40,922 bases of DNA from Marinilactibacillus piezotolerans (GCF_900114235.1 NZ_FOSJ01000002.1:67259-108180); one strand, 5' to 3'; shown: positions 17,182 through 25,960, numbered from the stretch's first letter. Program-made: numbers and translations. Notes: a model not told the origin generated them from the letters alone.

Positions 17182-17190
17182 AGTATACCA
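17182..17190 (-). promoter_or_regulatory. Extended -10 promoter of miaA-hflX
   Basis: TGGTATACT on the minus strand matches the TGnTATAAT extended -10 with one mismatch. No good -35 is seen at the usual distance. It lies about 35 nt before the miaA start. Confidence 0.55.
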
Positions 17191-17226
17191 TACGCCATAT
17201 GCATGAGCAGGGTACCTAAGTGATAG

Positions 17227-17256
17227 ACAAAAAGCAGCAACTTTTATAGTCACTGC
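17227..17256 (-). terminator. Rho-independent terminator after the GRAM-like gene
   Basis: On the minus strand AGCAGTGACT pairs with AGTTGCTGCT (two G-U pairs) across a 5-nt loop, followed by TTTTT. It sits just beyond the stop at 17267. Confidence 0.75.
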
Positions 17257-17266
17257 TCAAGGTGCC

Positions 17267-17596
17267 TTATTTCAATTGTTCCTCTACAGCATTGTAGAAC
17301 TCATTCCTGTTTGTTACAACAAAAGTATACTCATTCCCTTCACGGTCTCCTACGATCATTCGATTGGGGATGACTTTTAATGAGTTGCCTTTTCGCAATA
17401 CATGGATATTTTCTAAAACTATACGAGTAGTATCTTCTTTTAAATTAAGTTTATGAGACTTAAAGTATAAGGCTTTATTCGTTAATACGACTTTACCGCC
17501 AATATAGTTGTACCATTTATATTTGAAATTTGCTCTTTTTTCAAGAATGACTTTCTCATCCGGCGGTAATATTAAAGCAGATTGCTTATTTTTCAT
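17267..17596 (-). CDS. Small GRAM/PH-like domain protein, function unknown
   Basis: A 109-residue soluble protein with no signal peptide or membrane segment. The pattern is mostly beta: EKVILEKRANFKYKWYNYIGGKVVLTNKALYFKSHKLN, then REGNEYTFVVTNRNEFYNAVEEQL. A basic strand, a G-x-VVLTN-x-ALYF strand and a terminal helix resemble bacterial GRAM/PH-like domains, which often bind lipids or partner proteins. I chose ATG 17596 because AGAAGG lies 8-9 nt upstream; GTG 17605 overlaps that site. It has its own promoter (17637-17665) and terminator, so it is a single-gene unit between the SNF2 gene and miaA. The domain call is from pattern alone. Confidence 0.7.
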   Translation of the reverse strand: MKNKQSALILPPDEKVILEKRANFKYKWYNYIGGKVVLTNKALYFKSHKLNLKEDTTRIVLENIHVLRKGNSLKVIPNRMIVGDREGNEYTFVVTNRNEFYNAVEEQLK

Positions 17597-17636
17597 TTTA
17601 CACACCTTCTATAATGGTTCAGTTTTAGTTAGCGTC

Positions 17637-17665
17637 ATTTTAAGTCTTTTATTCAATTTATACAA
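17637..17665 (-). promoter_or_regulatory. Promoter of the GRAM-like gene
   Basis: On the minus strand TTGTAT (17660-17665), a 17-nt spacer, and TAAAAT (17637-17642). It resembles a vegetative promoter about 40 nt upstream of the chosen start. Confidence 0.6.
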
Positions 17666-17682
17666 CTAAATGCACTTTGATG

Positions 17683-20600
17683 TTATTCCGTGAGTAAAGA
17701 AAGGACTTCTTCTTTAGAAAGACTTGAAATTGGTTGTTCATTTCCAGTTTCGATAACAGTATCGATCAGTTCACGTTTCTTTGCTTGAAGTTCGTTGATT
17801 CTCTCTTCTATCGTACCTGTAGCAATTAAACGAATAACCTGAACAGCATTTTTTTGTCCATATCTATGAACTCTGTCAGCTGCTTGATCTTCGATTGCAG
17901 GATTCCACCATGAATCATATAAAATCACTGTATCTCCACCTGTTAGATTCAGACCCGTACCTCCAGCTTTAAGAGAAATCAAGAATAAATCCTTTTCTCC
18001 CATGTTAAACTGAGTAGTTAATTTAAGACGATCTTCATTTTTTGTTTGTCCATCTAGATAGTGATAGTCAACTTCCTGACTATCCAATCTCTCTCTTATG
18101 ATGCTTAACATTGAAGTAAATTGAGAAAATAACACAACTCTTTTCCCATTCATTCTAGCTTCTTCTAAATATTCCAGCAGCCGTTCAAGTTTAGATGACG
18201 TCCCTTCATAATCATCCATAATCAAAGCAGGGTCACAACAGATTTGTCTAAGCCTTGTCATACCGGCTAAAACTCTTATTCGGTTTTTATCAAAAGTATT
18301 TTCTTGTATCATTCCTTTGACTTCTTCACGAATCAACGTCAACTGGTACTGATAGATACGTTTCTGCTCTGTAGATAAATCAATATATTCAGTTGTTTCT
18401 GTTTTAGCAGGCAAATCGCTTAAAACATCGCGTTTCAAACGCCTTAAAACAAAAGGACGGATTTTTGCAGCGATTCTAGCTTGAGTCGCCTTTTTATATG
18501 CTTTTCTATTTTTAAATAATCCAGGTTGAACAATAGCAAATAAAGACCAAAGCTCACCAAGGTTATTTTCAATTGGCGTACCTGAAAGAGCAAATTTTGT
18601 CTCTGCTTTTAGATGGTGTACGGCTTGAGTCGTTTTAGCTGAACTATTTTTGACATTCTGGGATTCATCTAAAACAATTGTTTTGAAATTATAATTATTA
18701 TATAAGAGAAAATCTCTTTGAATCAGCGGATAACTCGTGATTAGTATAGAATTTTCATCCGTTTCTGCTTCTTTGATCGCTGCTTCCCGTTCTTCAATAG
18801 AACCTGAAATTAGGGTTGTCTGCAATTCCGGTGCAAACTTCTTAAACTCATGCTGCCAATTATATAATACGCTTGAAGGACAAATAATCAGATACTGTCC
18901 TCCCACTTCTTGCGATTTTGACAGTAGAAACGCTATAGTTTGCAGCGTTTTGCCCAGTCCCATATCATCAGCAAGAACTCCACCAAACCCATAATAATCT
19001 AAAGATTTCAACCAATTATACCCTGTTTCCTGATAAGGTCTCAGCGAAGCGTTCAAAGTATCCGGTAAATCAAAAGAAAGCTTTTGAGGTTCTAGCAGCT
19101 GTTGAGCAAGTTTTTTGAATCTATTGCCTTTTTTGATGATTGAATCTTCTAATACAGTCAAGCCCTGAAATACAGGAACAGTCATTTGTTCACTGATATC
19201 ATCTGATTCAATATCCATTTTTCGTACCGTATCATTCAGTTCTTTAAATTTTTCTTCTTTTAAATTCAAAATTTTACCATTCGATAAACGATAAAAATGT
19301 TTATTGTTATTTAATTGCTTAATGATTTCTCTCAAATCATCTGTAGCTATATCTTCAGCATCAAAATTAATATCTAATAGATTAGAATTCCTATTTAATT
19401 CTATTGAAATTGAAGGCGCTGATTTTGGCTCATAAATGAGTTGTCTGGCATCCGTCGACATGAAAATCTCATATTCTTCTGCCAGCATAGGCAAGCTTTC
19501 ATACAAGAACTCACTTAACTCATCTAATGAATCAAGTACCCAATGTCCATCTACAACTATTGCAGTATTTAAACTCTCATGGGCAAGTCGTAATAGGCGA
19601 TTTTCTTTTATAAGCTGTCTAATAATAACTTTGTCTAACTCTTCAGTCATCGGTTGATCCTGTAAAGGATAAATCGATATTTCTCCATATTTGAATACTG
19701 GACTAACTAATAACTGATCATTTAATGTATCAATGTAGCATTGAGCAACCATGTCTTGTCTGTAAACCGTTTCTTGGACTGCATCTTCTACTTCAATATC
19801 CAAGAATGAAGACAATTGCGATAAAACAGTGGATGCAAATTCTGTCAAATCTTTTGAACGCATGACTAGAGGTGCTTTTTCATTTTTATTAAAGACCTGC
19901 ATCAGATTGCTGAGTAATTTATATTGCTCAGAGCTCAGGAAAAAGAATTCTCGATTCCATTCAACTATATTGGCGCCTCGATGAAAATTCAATTCTAGTT
20001 CATCAATATCTTCATCTGCCAACGAAAAATGGTAAAGTTTTTCCTTTTTCTCAAGCTTGAATTTTAAAGGAAAACGTTCAAAAGACTCTGTAATTACTAC
20101 TTTATCCAAATCATTTAGTCTCATCAAATGTTTTGGAGGTCGACCGAACCTGATGAATCCTCCATCAGTCTTCTCTAATGTTTTTAAAACTAACTTTAAA
20201 CTTCTTGCGGGGATTTCCAGTTCTGTCTTATTCTGATAAGATTGTCCATAACCAACTGGTGTTGCCGATTTAACAAGCTGGTACAAGTCATATAAAACTT
20301 CCAGCATTTTTCTGTCCGAAGGATGTAAACCATGTTTTTCAGGATCATACGTGAAATTCTTACCAAATTCGTAAGTCCTGCCTTCAAGAATTTCTGAAAT
20401 CACAAAAGGAACGTTTTTCACCACATAAAGTCGGTCAAGCCCAACTTTCATGTAAAAATCATATGCATAAGCATATCCTGTACCACTCACATTTAAAACA
20501 AATTCAAATTTTAATGATTGATTTTTATAATCGTTCGTTTGTCTTGAGATCTCCTGCTTAGATATCTGGATAAGTTGACTAAGTGCTTCTTCGCTTTTCT

Positions 20601-20976
20601 TATAAGAAAACATTGGTTCCTTAACAGTAGCAGATTTTTGTGATTTGCTCACCTTTTTTAAATCTGTTTGCTGAATTAAGTTTGCCTGTAACATACTAGC
20701 TACTACGTGCTTGCAGGCACCAGAGTTTTTTTCAAAAGGAATACATGTACAGTGGTACTTTTTAGCCACTCCATTAGGATAAAAACGCAAATGGACTTGT
20801 TCTGTCTTATGGTCATCGACAGCAAAGGTCAGCGTGTTTTCTTTATCGTCAACTGATAGCAGGTTAACTGCTTCCTTTTTAAATAAACTTGCACCTTCTG
20901 TATACACATTTGTATTAGAAGCAAGAGTTTTTATTGTCGTTTCGGGAAAAAATTGCTTTTTAAACATGAAAGCCAT
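17683..20976 (-). CDS. SWIM zinc-finger SNF2-family helicase/ATPase
   Basis: A 1097-residue DNA-dependent ATPase of the bacterial SNF2 group (HepA/RapA-related superfamily 2). The N-terminus has a SWIM zinc finger: C76-x-C78-x9-C88-x-H90. A long middle region with no clear motif follows. The helicase core starts near residue 640 with SLRPYQETGYNWLKSL, then ADDMGLGKT (Walker A, about 668), DESQN (motif II, where bacterial SNF2 proteins more often have DEAQ), ALSGTPIENN, VVLFSQFTSML and ADRVHRYGQ (motif VI). Such proteins are widespread in Firmicutes chromosomes and are presumed to remodel DNA-bound proteins or RNA polymerase. It is a lone gene with no restriction or defence partner beside it. 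Confidence 0.92.
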   Translation of the reverse strand: MAFMFKKQFFPETTIKTLASNTNVYTEGASLFKKEAVNLLSVDDKENTLTFAVDDHKTEQVHLRFYPNGVAKKYHCTCIPFEKNSGACKHVVASMLQANLIQQTDLKKVSKSQKSATVKEPMFSYKKSEEALSQLIQISKQEISRQTNDYKNQSLKFEFVLNVSGTGYAYAYDFYMKVGLDRLYVVKNVPFVISEILEGRTYEFGKNFTYDPEKHGLHPSDRKMLEVLYDLYQLVKSATPVGYGQSYQNKTELEIPARSLKLVLKTLEKTDGGFIRFGRPPKHLMRLNDLDKVVITESFERFPLKFKLEKKEKLYHFSLADEDIDELELNFHRGANIVEWNREFFFLSSEQYKLLSNLMQVFNKNEKAPLVMRSKDLTEFASTVLSQLSSFLDIEVEDAVQETVYRQDMVAQCYIDTLNDQLLVSPVFKYGEISIYPLQDQPMTEELDKVIIRQLIKENRLLRLAHESLNTAIVVDGHWVLDSLDELSEFLYESLPMLAEEYEIFMSTDARQLIYEPKSAPSISIELNRNSNLLDINFDAEDIATDDLREIIKQLNNNKHFYRLSNGKILNLKEEKFKELNDTVRKMDIESDDISEQMTVPVFQGLTVLEDSIIKKGNRFKKLAQQLLEPQKLSFDLPDTLNASLRPYQETGYNWLKSLDYYGFGGVLADDMGLGKTLQTIAFLLSKSQEVGGQYLIICPSSVLYNWQHEFKKFAPELQTTLISGSIEEREAAIKEAETDENSILITSYPLIQRDFLLYNNYNFKTIVLDESQNVKNSSAKTTQAVHHLKAETKFALSGTPIENNLGELWSLFAIVQPGLFKNRKAYKKATQARIAAKIRPFVLRRLKRDVLSDLPAKTETTEYIDLSTEQKRIYQYQLTLIREEVKGMIQENTFDKNRIRVLAGMTRLRQICCDPALIMDDYEGTSSKLERLLEYLEEARMNGKRVVLFSQFTSMLSIIRERLDSQEVDYHYLDGQTKNEDRLKLTTQFNMGEKDLFLISLKAGGTGLNLTGGDTVILYDSWWNPAIEDQAADRVHRYGQKNAVQVIRLIATGTIEERINELQAKKRELIDTVIETGNEQPISSLSKEEVLSLLTE

Positions 20977-21035
20977 CCTTTAAACAGTTTTAAACAGTTC
21001 AGATTTCTATAGATCCAAGCATTGTTCATCTGTAC

Positions 21036-21044
21036 ATTATACCA
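21036..21044 (-). promoter_or_regulatory. Extended -10 promoter of the SNF2 gene
   Basis: TGGTATAAT on the minus strand is a perfect extended -10, about 60 nt upstream of the SNF2 ATG. It lies back to back with the pentapeptide-gene promoter. Confidence 0.65.
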
Positions 21045-21058
21045 AACATTAAACAAAC

Positions 21059-21087
21059 TTGTAACTGAATTAAGAAAGAGATACACT
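21059..21087 (+). promoter_or_regulatory. Promoter of the pentapeptide-repeat gene
   Basis: TTGTAA (21059-21064), a 17-nt spacer, and TACACT (21082-21087). A start near 21094 would give a leader of about 24 nt. This supports the downstream ATG at 21118 over an upstream start at 21022. Confidence 0.6.
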
Positions 21088-21117
21088 ATTTTACATAAAC
21101 TATTTAAAGGAGTATCT

Positions 21118-21759
21118 ATGAAAAAGAAAGTTATAGACCCAAATATTTCTTCTGATTTGCTAGAAAAAGATTTTTATTCTCTTATGGACGAAGAAGATCC
21201 TATTATTGAGAATGCTATTATAAAAGATTGTACTATTAGTATTGATTCTATAAGAAATGTTGAATTTAAAAATTTGGTTTTTAAAAATGTTATTTTTGAT
21301 TATTTTAGTGTACCAAATGCTTATCTTAAAGATGTTAAATTTGATCACTGTCAATGCATTAATGCGGAAATTAACGAATCTGCCTTAAAACGTGTTGAAT
21401 TTCATCAATGCCGAATGAATGGTGCTTCTTTTGGTGACAGCTTTCTTGAAGATGTTCAGTTTAAAAACTGTATGATGGATTTAGCCGGATTCGCTTATTC
21501 AAAGCATAAAAACGTTTTATTTTCTTCTACTCAACTTAAGGAAAGTGATTTTTATGAAAATACTTTTAAAAATATCTATTTCGATCAATGTGAAATGAGT
21601 GGGATTAGGTTTTCAAACACTTCACTAAAGGGAATAGATCTTAGAACCTCGAACTTTGAAAGAATGGTAGTTGATACAGAAAATATTAAAGGAGCCATTG
21701 TGACACAGGATCAAGCTCTAGGATTCTTACAATTGCTTGGTTTAGTAGTTAAAGACTGA
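21118..21759 (+). CDS. Pentapeptide-repeat protein
   Basis: A 213-residue protein built largely of pentapeptide repeats, which fold as a right-handed quadrilateral beta-helix. Repeats of the A(D/N)LXX type run through most of the protein: VEFKNLVFKNVIFDYFSVPNAYLKDVKFDHC, then FQNCMM-like turns such as VQFKNCMMDLAGF and the C-terminal IRFSNTSLKGIDLRTSNFE. No signal peptide or membrane segment is seen. Some members protect DNA gyrase from quinolones or toxins, but most have unknown roles and nothing here favours gyrase protection. The ATG at 21118 has AAAGGAG 6 nt upstream; a longer reading from 21022 would start inside the SNF2 promoter region. Confidence 0.88.
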   Translation: MKKKVIDPNISSDLLEKDFYSLMDEEDPIIENAIIKDCTISIDSIRNVEFKNLVFKNVIFDYFSVPNAYLKDVKFDHCQCINAEINESALKRVEFHQCRMNGASFGDSFLEDVQFKNCMMDLAGFAYSKHKNVLFSSTQLKESDFYENTFKNIYFDQCEMSGIRFSNTSLKGIDLRTSNFERMVVDTENIKGAIVTQDQALGFLQLLGLVVKD

Positions 21760-21760
21760 C

Positions 21761-21800
21761 AAAAAGCAGGAACTCGAAATAATACGAGTTCCTGCTTTTT
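21761..21800. terminator. Bidirectional terminator between pentapeptide and aldo/keto reductase genes
   Basis: AAAAAGCAGGAACTCG pairs perfectly with CGAGTTCCTGCTTTTT across an 8-nt loop. A and T runs flank the stem, so it can stop both the plus-strand gene and the convergent minus-strand gene ending at 21871. Confidence 0.93.
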
Positions 21801-21870
21801 ATTTGATTTAACTTTATTAGGCTCTATTGCCTTAGTTATTGTTTATAATGACAACACTATTACGAAAGAA

Positions 21871-22842
21871 TTATCTTTCTCTGACATGTGCAATCTCTTC
21901 TAATACCTTATCTATTTCATCCAGTACATCTTGCGATAGCTTAATGCCGGATGCTTGAACATTCTCTTCAATTTGGGAAGGTTTGCTGGCTCCGATGATA
22001 GCTGAAGAAACACCTGGTTGACGTAATATCCAAGCTAGAGATAATTGAACTAAGCTTAAATCAAGCTGATCTGCAATCGAATCAAGCTTTTGAACAGCTT
22101 CCAGTGTTTCGTTATCCATATAGCGGTCAACAAATCGCCCAATTTCTTTGTTTGCTGCTCTAGAATCTTTTGGAATATCAGCATTTGGTTTATATTTACC
22201 CGTTAAAACGCCTTGGGCTAATGGAGAAAATACGATCTGTCCCATACCATGTGATTCCGATACTGGAAGAACCTCTTTTTCAATATAACGCTGTAATAGA
22301 TTATAGACTGGTTGATTAGAAATCATTTTATGGTAGTCTTTACGTTCAATGATCCCTTGTGCTTTTTCAATTTGAGCTGCAGACCATTCACTTACTCCGG
22401 TGTAGAGTACTTTCCCTTGTTTAATTAAATCTTCCAACGCCATAATTGTCTCTTCTAAAGGAACACTTGAGTCAAAACGATGACATTGATAAAGATCCAC
22501 ATAGTCCATTCCGAGTCGCTGTAAACTTCTATCGCACTGTTCGATAATATGCTTTCTTGACAATCCTCTATCATTTGGACAGTCACCCATCGGGAAATAT
22601 ACTTTAGTAGCGACTACAACCTTATCTCTATCATATTCTTTTAAAACTTTACCCAGTACTTTTTCTGCTTGTCCCTGTTCATAAACATTCGCTGTATCAA
22701 AAAAATTGATCCCTTTCTCATAAGCTAATCTAATACAATCTTCTGCTGTGGTATCTTCTACCGTTTTTCCATAAGTCAGCCAACTGCCTAAAGCAATCTC
22801 TGAAACTTTTAACCCACTTTTTCCAAGTTGTCTATACTCCAT
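21871..22842 (-). CDS. Aldo/keto reductase (Kv-beta-like)
   Basis: A 323-residue NADPH-dependent oxidoreductase of the aldo/keto reductase family. The catalytic tetrad is visible: Asp in NFFDTANVYE, the Tyr of the same segment, Lys in VVVATKVYF, and His in LYQCHRFDS. The N-terminal GSWLTYG and the C-terminal SSAIIGASKPSQIEENVQA (cofactor phosphate binding) resemble the voltage-gated K+ channel beta-subunit-like subgroup. The natural substrate cannot be told. A GGAGG site precedes the ATG. It is divergent from the PTS operon and shares with it a 188-bp region that contains several palindromes. Confidence 0.93.
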   Translation of the reverse strand: MEYRQLGKSGLKVSEIALGSWLTYGKTVEDTTAEDCIRLAYEKGINFFDTANVYEQGQAEKVLGKVLKEYDRDKVVVATKVYFPMGDCPNDRGLSRKHIIEQCDRSLQRLGMDYVDLYQCHRFDSSVPLEETIMALEDLIKQGKVLYTGVSEWSAAQIEKAQGIIERKDYHKMISNQPVYNLLQRYIEKEVLPVSESHGMGQIVFSPLAQGVLTGKYKPNADIPKDSRAANKEIGRFVDRYMDNETLEAVQKLDSIADQLDLSLVQLSLAWILRQPGVSSAIIGASKPSQIEENVQASGIKLSQDVLDEIDKVLEEIAHVRER

Positions 22843-22917
22843 GGTATCGCCTCCATTTTTATTCTATCTTTATCATGCTAGACCTTATCCAAAAAATCAA
22901 AATATATAAAGTTATTT

Positions 22918-22959
22918 TTGTACACTGTTTTGTGTACAAGGAGAACAGAAGTGTACAAA
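22918..22959. promoter_or_regulatory. Palindrome with GTGTACA boxes (putative operator)
   Basis: TTGTACAC (22918-22925) and GTGTACAA (22932-22939) form a perfect 8-bp inverted repeat around a 6-nt spacer. A third GTGTACAA lies at 22951-22958. The boxes are about 19 nt apart in the last pair, close to two helical turns. They sit between the divergent aldo/keto reductase and PTS genes, so a dimeric repressor could control either. The protein is unknown. Confidence 0.6.
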
Positions 22960-22966
22960 GCAGGTT

Positions 22967-23003
22967 CCTATTGTAAACGCTTATTTAAAACCCTTACAAT
23001 AGG
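22967..23003 (+). promoter_or_regulatory. PTS operon promoter with cre site and 10-bp inverted repeat
   Basis: TTGTAA (22971-22976) and TACAAT (22995-23000) form a -35/-10 pair with 18-nt spacing. A cre-like sequence TGTAAACGCTTATT (22972-22985) matches 12 of 14 positions of TGWNANCGNTNWCA and overlaps the -35, the arrangement expected for CcpA repression. CCTATTGTAA (22967-22976) and TTACAATAGG (22994-23003) are perfect complements that cover both promoter elements, a plausible operator for the RpiR-type regulator at 26014-26760. Confidence 0.75.
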
Positions 23004-23030
23004 TTTATAAAAAATAAAGGAGGAATTATC

Positions 23031-24632
23031 ATGTCAAAAGATTTTTGGCAGCGTCTTGGTAAAGCATTAATGACACCTATTTCATTGATTGCTGCAGCTG
23101 GGATTTTTCTTGGTATTAGTTCAGTGCTTCAAAACCCGGATATTGTAGGAGAAACGTTTGTATCCTTTACTGTTGTGCAGCATTTCATCGGTATTGTCCG
23201 TGCATTGGCTGGGGCAATATTTGGAAATCTGCCTATCTTATTTGCAGTAGCAATTTCTTTCGGTCTTGCTAAGAAAGAAAAAACAACTGCAGCTTTTTCA
23301 GGAGTTATAGGATTTATTTTATTTCACGTTACGATTCAGTATTTATTAAGTGTCAACGATATTACTGCAGCAACCTACTCGGTAGAAGCATTAATGGACT
23401 CGGGGATGAATGAACTAGCTGCTACACAAGCTGCTTCTCAATATGAATCTGTTTTAGGAATATTCACTTTAAGAATGAATGTCTTTGGCGGAATCATTAC
23501 AGGGCTATTGGTTTCATTCCTGCACAATCGTTTTCACACTATTGATCTTCCTACTGCCATTAGTTTCTTTGGCGGTAAAAGATTTGTCCCGATTATTACA
23601 ACAGTAACGGTTCCCTTCTTGGCTTTACTGATGTACTTTGTATGGCCATATTTCGGTGCTGCTATTGAAGGTGTCGGTAATTTAATTGCTGAAGCTGGAC
23701 TAATCGGAACATTCTTGTTCGGCTTCTTAGAAAGATTACTCGTTCCTACGGGATTACATCATATTCTAAATCAGATTGTACGCTTTACCCCAATTGGCGG
23801 AATTGCTGAAATAGATGGTGAGCAAGTAGTGGGAGCATTAAATATATTCAACACATCTTTAGCACAGGATTCACCAGATATGGGCGTTATGGCTGAAGCA
23901 ACTCGCTTCTTAGCGCAAGGAAAAATTCCATTTATGGTATTTGGATTACCTGCTGCTGCATTCGCTATGGTCAAAACAGCTTTAAAAGAGAAAAAACAAG
24001 AAGTAAAAGGATTAATGTCCGCTTCTGGCCTTGCTAGTTTTACAACTGGAATTACTGAACCAATCGAATTTTCATTTATCTTTGTATCACCAATTCTATA
24101 TATCTTCCATGCTTTTATGGCTGGATTGAGTTTCATGCTGATGGATGCATTCGGAGTGGTCATTGGTAATGTTCAAGGAGGAGTCATTGATTTGGCTGTG
24201 TTCGGCATCCTTCAAGGAACAGCAACTAACTGGTACTGGGCAGTAATCGTAGGGTTATTTTATGCCCCAATCTACTATTTCGTATTCAAGACAGTCATTG
24301 AAAAACGTCATGTTCTGACTCCAGGTCGAGAATTAGACGACGATGAAGTAACCAATGAGTCAGCAAACAGTTCTGCTCCTTCAGGTGATTTAGGAACGAC
24401 TATTGTAAATGCATTAGGCGGAAGTCAAAATATCAAGAGTATTGATAACTGCTTTACCAGACTTCGCTTAGTTCTTGGAGATACCTCAATCGTTGATGAA
24501 GATGCATTGAAAAAAACAGGTGCAGCAGGAACGCTGAAATTGGATGAAACAAACTATCAAGTGATATATGGACCAAAAGTTGAAAAAATCGCACCACAAG
24601 TGAAAGGAGCAGCACATTATCATGATGAATAA
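23031..24632 (+). CDS. PTS alpha-glucoside/maltose-type transporter EIIBC
   Basis: Membrane component of the phosphotransferase system, glucose/sucrose superfamily, which imports a sugar and phosphorylates it. The 533-residue product has an EIIC domain (about 1-430, some ten membrane segments) with the signature SFTTGITEPIEFSFIFVSPILY, a linker rich in Ser/Asn, and a C-terminal EIIB domain with active-site C474 in SIDNCFTRLRL. No EIIA domain is present, so phosphate must come from an EIIA encoded elsewhere. The partner GH4 enzyme suggests maltose or another alpha-glucoside as substrate, as for GlvC/MalB-type transporters. A strong AAAGGAGG site precedes the ATG. Confidence 0.93.
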   Translation: MSKDFWQRLGKALMTPISLIAAAGIFLGISSVLQNPDIVGETFVSFTVVQHFIGIVRALAGAIFGNLPILFAVAISFGLAKKEKTTAAFSGVIGFILFHVTIQYLLSVNDITAATYSVEALMDSGMNELAATQAASQYESVLGIFTLRMNVFGGIITGLLVSFLHNRFHTIDLPTAISFFGGKRFVPIITTVTVPFLALLMYFVWPYFGAAIEGVGNLIAEAGLIGTFLFGFLERLLVPTGLHHILNQIVRFTPIGGIAEIDGEQVVGALNIFNTSLAQDSPDMGVMAEATRFLAQGKIPFMVFGLPAAAFAMVKTALKEKKQEVKGLMSASGLASFTTGITEPIEFSFIFVSPILYIFHAFMAGLSFMLMDAFGVVIGNVQGGVIDLAVFGILQGTATNWYWAVIVGLFYAPIYYFVFKTVIEKRHVLTPGRELDDDEVTNESANSSAPSGDLGTTIVNALGGSQNIKSIDNCFTRLRLVLGDTSIVDEDALKKTGAAGTLKLDETNYQVIYGPKVEKIAPQVKGAAHYHDE

Positions 24633-25950
24633 AAAAAGTAAAATTGTATTAGTAGGTGGAGGTTCTACCTGGACTCCCGGAATTCTGAAAGCAATGACGA
24701 CTCATTTAAAACAATTCCCTCTAGAAAAAATCACTTTATATGATATTGATGAAGAGCGTCAGAAAGTCATTGGTGAGTTCGCTAAAATCTTATTCAAGGA
24801 AGAAGCACCTGATGTTAAGGTATCTTACACAACTGATGAAAAAGAAGCTTATACAGACGTAGATTTCGTATTCTGCCAGATGCGTACTGGTGGTTTTGAA
24901 ATGCGTGATAAAGATGAAAAAATACCTTTACAACATGGAGTAATTGGACAGGAAACATGTGGGCCTGGAGGCTTTGCTTATGGTCTTCGTTCTATTAGAG
25001 ACATGGAGAAAATGGTGAAAAGCGTACGCAGATTCTCCCCCGACGCCTGGATATTAAACTACACAAATCCAGCAGCGATTGTGGCTTTGGCTTTAGATAA
25101 AATATTCCCTAAAGAAGATAAAGTTTTGAATATCTGTGATCAGCCTGTCAACTTATTACGTTCGTTCGCGAGCTTGATTGACTTTGATGCTAATGACTTT
25201 GAACCAGTCTATTTCGGATTAAATCATTATGGTTGGTTTACTCACCTTTATGATCAAACCGGGAAAGACAGAATGCCGGAAATCAAAGAAGTCATTTTGA
25301 ATGGCGGTTTCAGACCAGTCGATGCCGAGCAGAGAGATCAGTCCTGGTTAGACACTTATGCAATGGTTGAAGATATGTTAAGAGACTTCCCGGAATATTT
25401 ACCAAACACTTATCTTCAATATTATCTGTATCCAGAATACAAGTTATCTAAAATGGATCCTAATCGTACTAGAACAGATGAAGTTCGTGAAGGTCGCGAG
25501 ACTAAAGTATTTAATGAATGTAGAAGAATTGTGGAGAATGGTACAGCCAAAGATTCTTCTGTTGTTCATAATGATGCCCATGGAGATATGATGGTTGAAG
25601 TAGCAGCCTCTATTGCACACAACCTTAGAAAAACATATGTAGTTATGGTAAGAAACAACGGGATTGTTTCAAATTTACCAGATGACAGTATGGTTGAAGT
25701 AGCGGCTTCCCTTGGAGCAAATGGTCCTCATCCATATGCGGTCGGTAAAATTGATACATTCTATAAAGGATTGATTGAGTCTCAGCATGCCTATGAAAAA
25801 CTGACGGTAGAGGCTTATATGGAAGAATCATATACTAAAGCTTTACAAGCCTTAACAATGAATCGTACAGTGGTAGATGCTAAAAAAGCACGCAAACTAC
25901 TTGATGCTCTAATTGAAGCTAATAAAGAATACTGGCCAGAATTAAAATAG
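24622..25950 (+). CDS. 6-phospho-alpha-glucosidase (GH4)
   Basis: Glycoside hydrolase family 4 enzyme that cleaves phosphorylated disaccharides such as maltose-6'-phosphate, using NAD+ and a divalent metal. The 442-residue product has the NAD motif VLVGGGSTWTPG (9-20), GQETCGPGG (109-117) typical of the alpha-type enzymes, and the metal ligands C172 (in NICDQP) and H202 (in GLNHYGW). The usual CDMP is CDQP here. It overlaps the PTS gene by 11 nt, so the two are translated from one message. It most resembles GlvA/MalH; the exact substrate is inferred. Start is ATGATG, and the second ATG (24625) is equally possible. Confidence 0.93.
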   Translation: MMNKKSKIVLVGGGSTWTPGILKAMTTHLKQFPLEKITLYDIDEERQKVIGEFAKILFKEEAPDVKVSYTTDEKEAYTDVDFVFCQMRTGGFEMRDKDEKIPLQHGVIGQETCGPGGFAYGLRSIRDMEKMVKSVRRFSPDAWILNYTNPAAIVALALDKIFPKEDKVLNICDQPVNLLRSFASLIDFDANDFEPVYFGLNHYGWFTHLYDQTGKDRMPEIKEVILNGGFRPVDAEQRDQSWLDTYAMVEDMLRDFPEYLPNTYLQYYLYPEYKLSKMDPNRTRTDEVREGRETKVFNECRRIVENGTAKDSSVVHNDAHGDMMVEVAASIAHNLRKTYVVMVRNNGIVSNLPDDSMVEVAASLGANGPHPYAVGKIDTFYKGLIESQHAYEKLTVEAYMEESYTKALQALTMNRTVVDAKKARKLLDALIEANKEYWPELK

Positions 25951-25960
25951 TATTTTAAAC

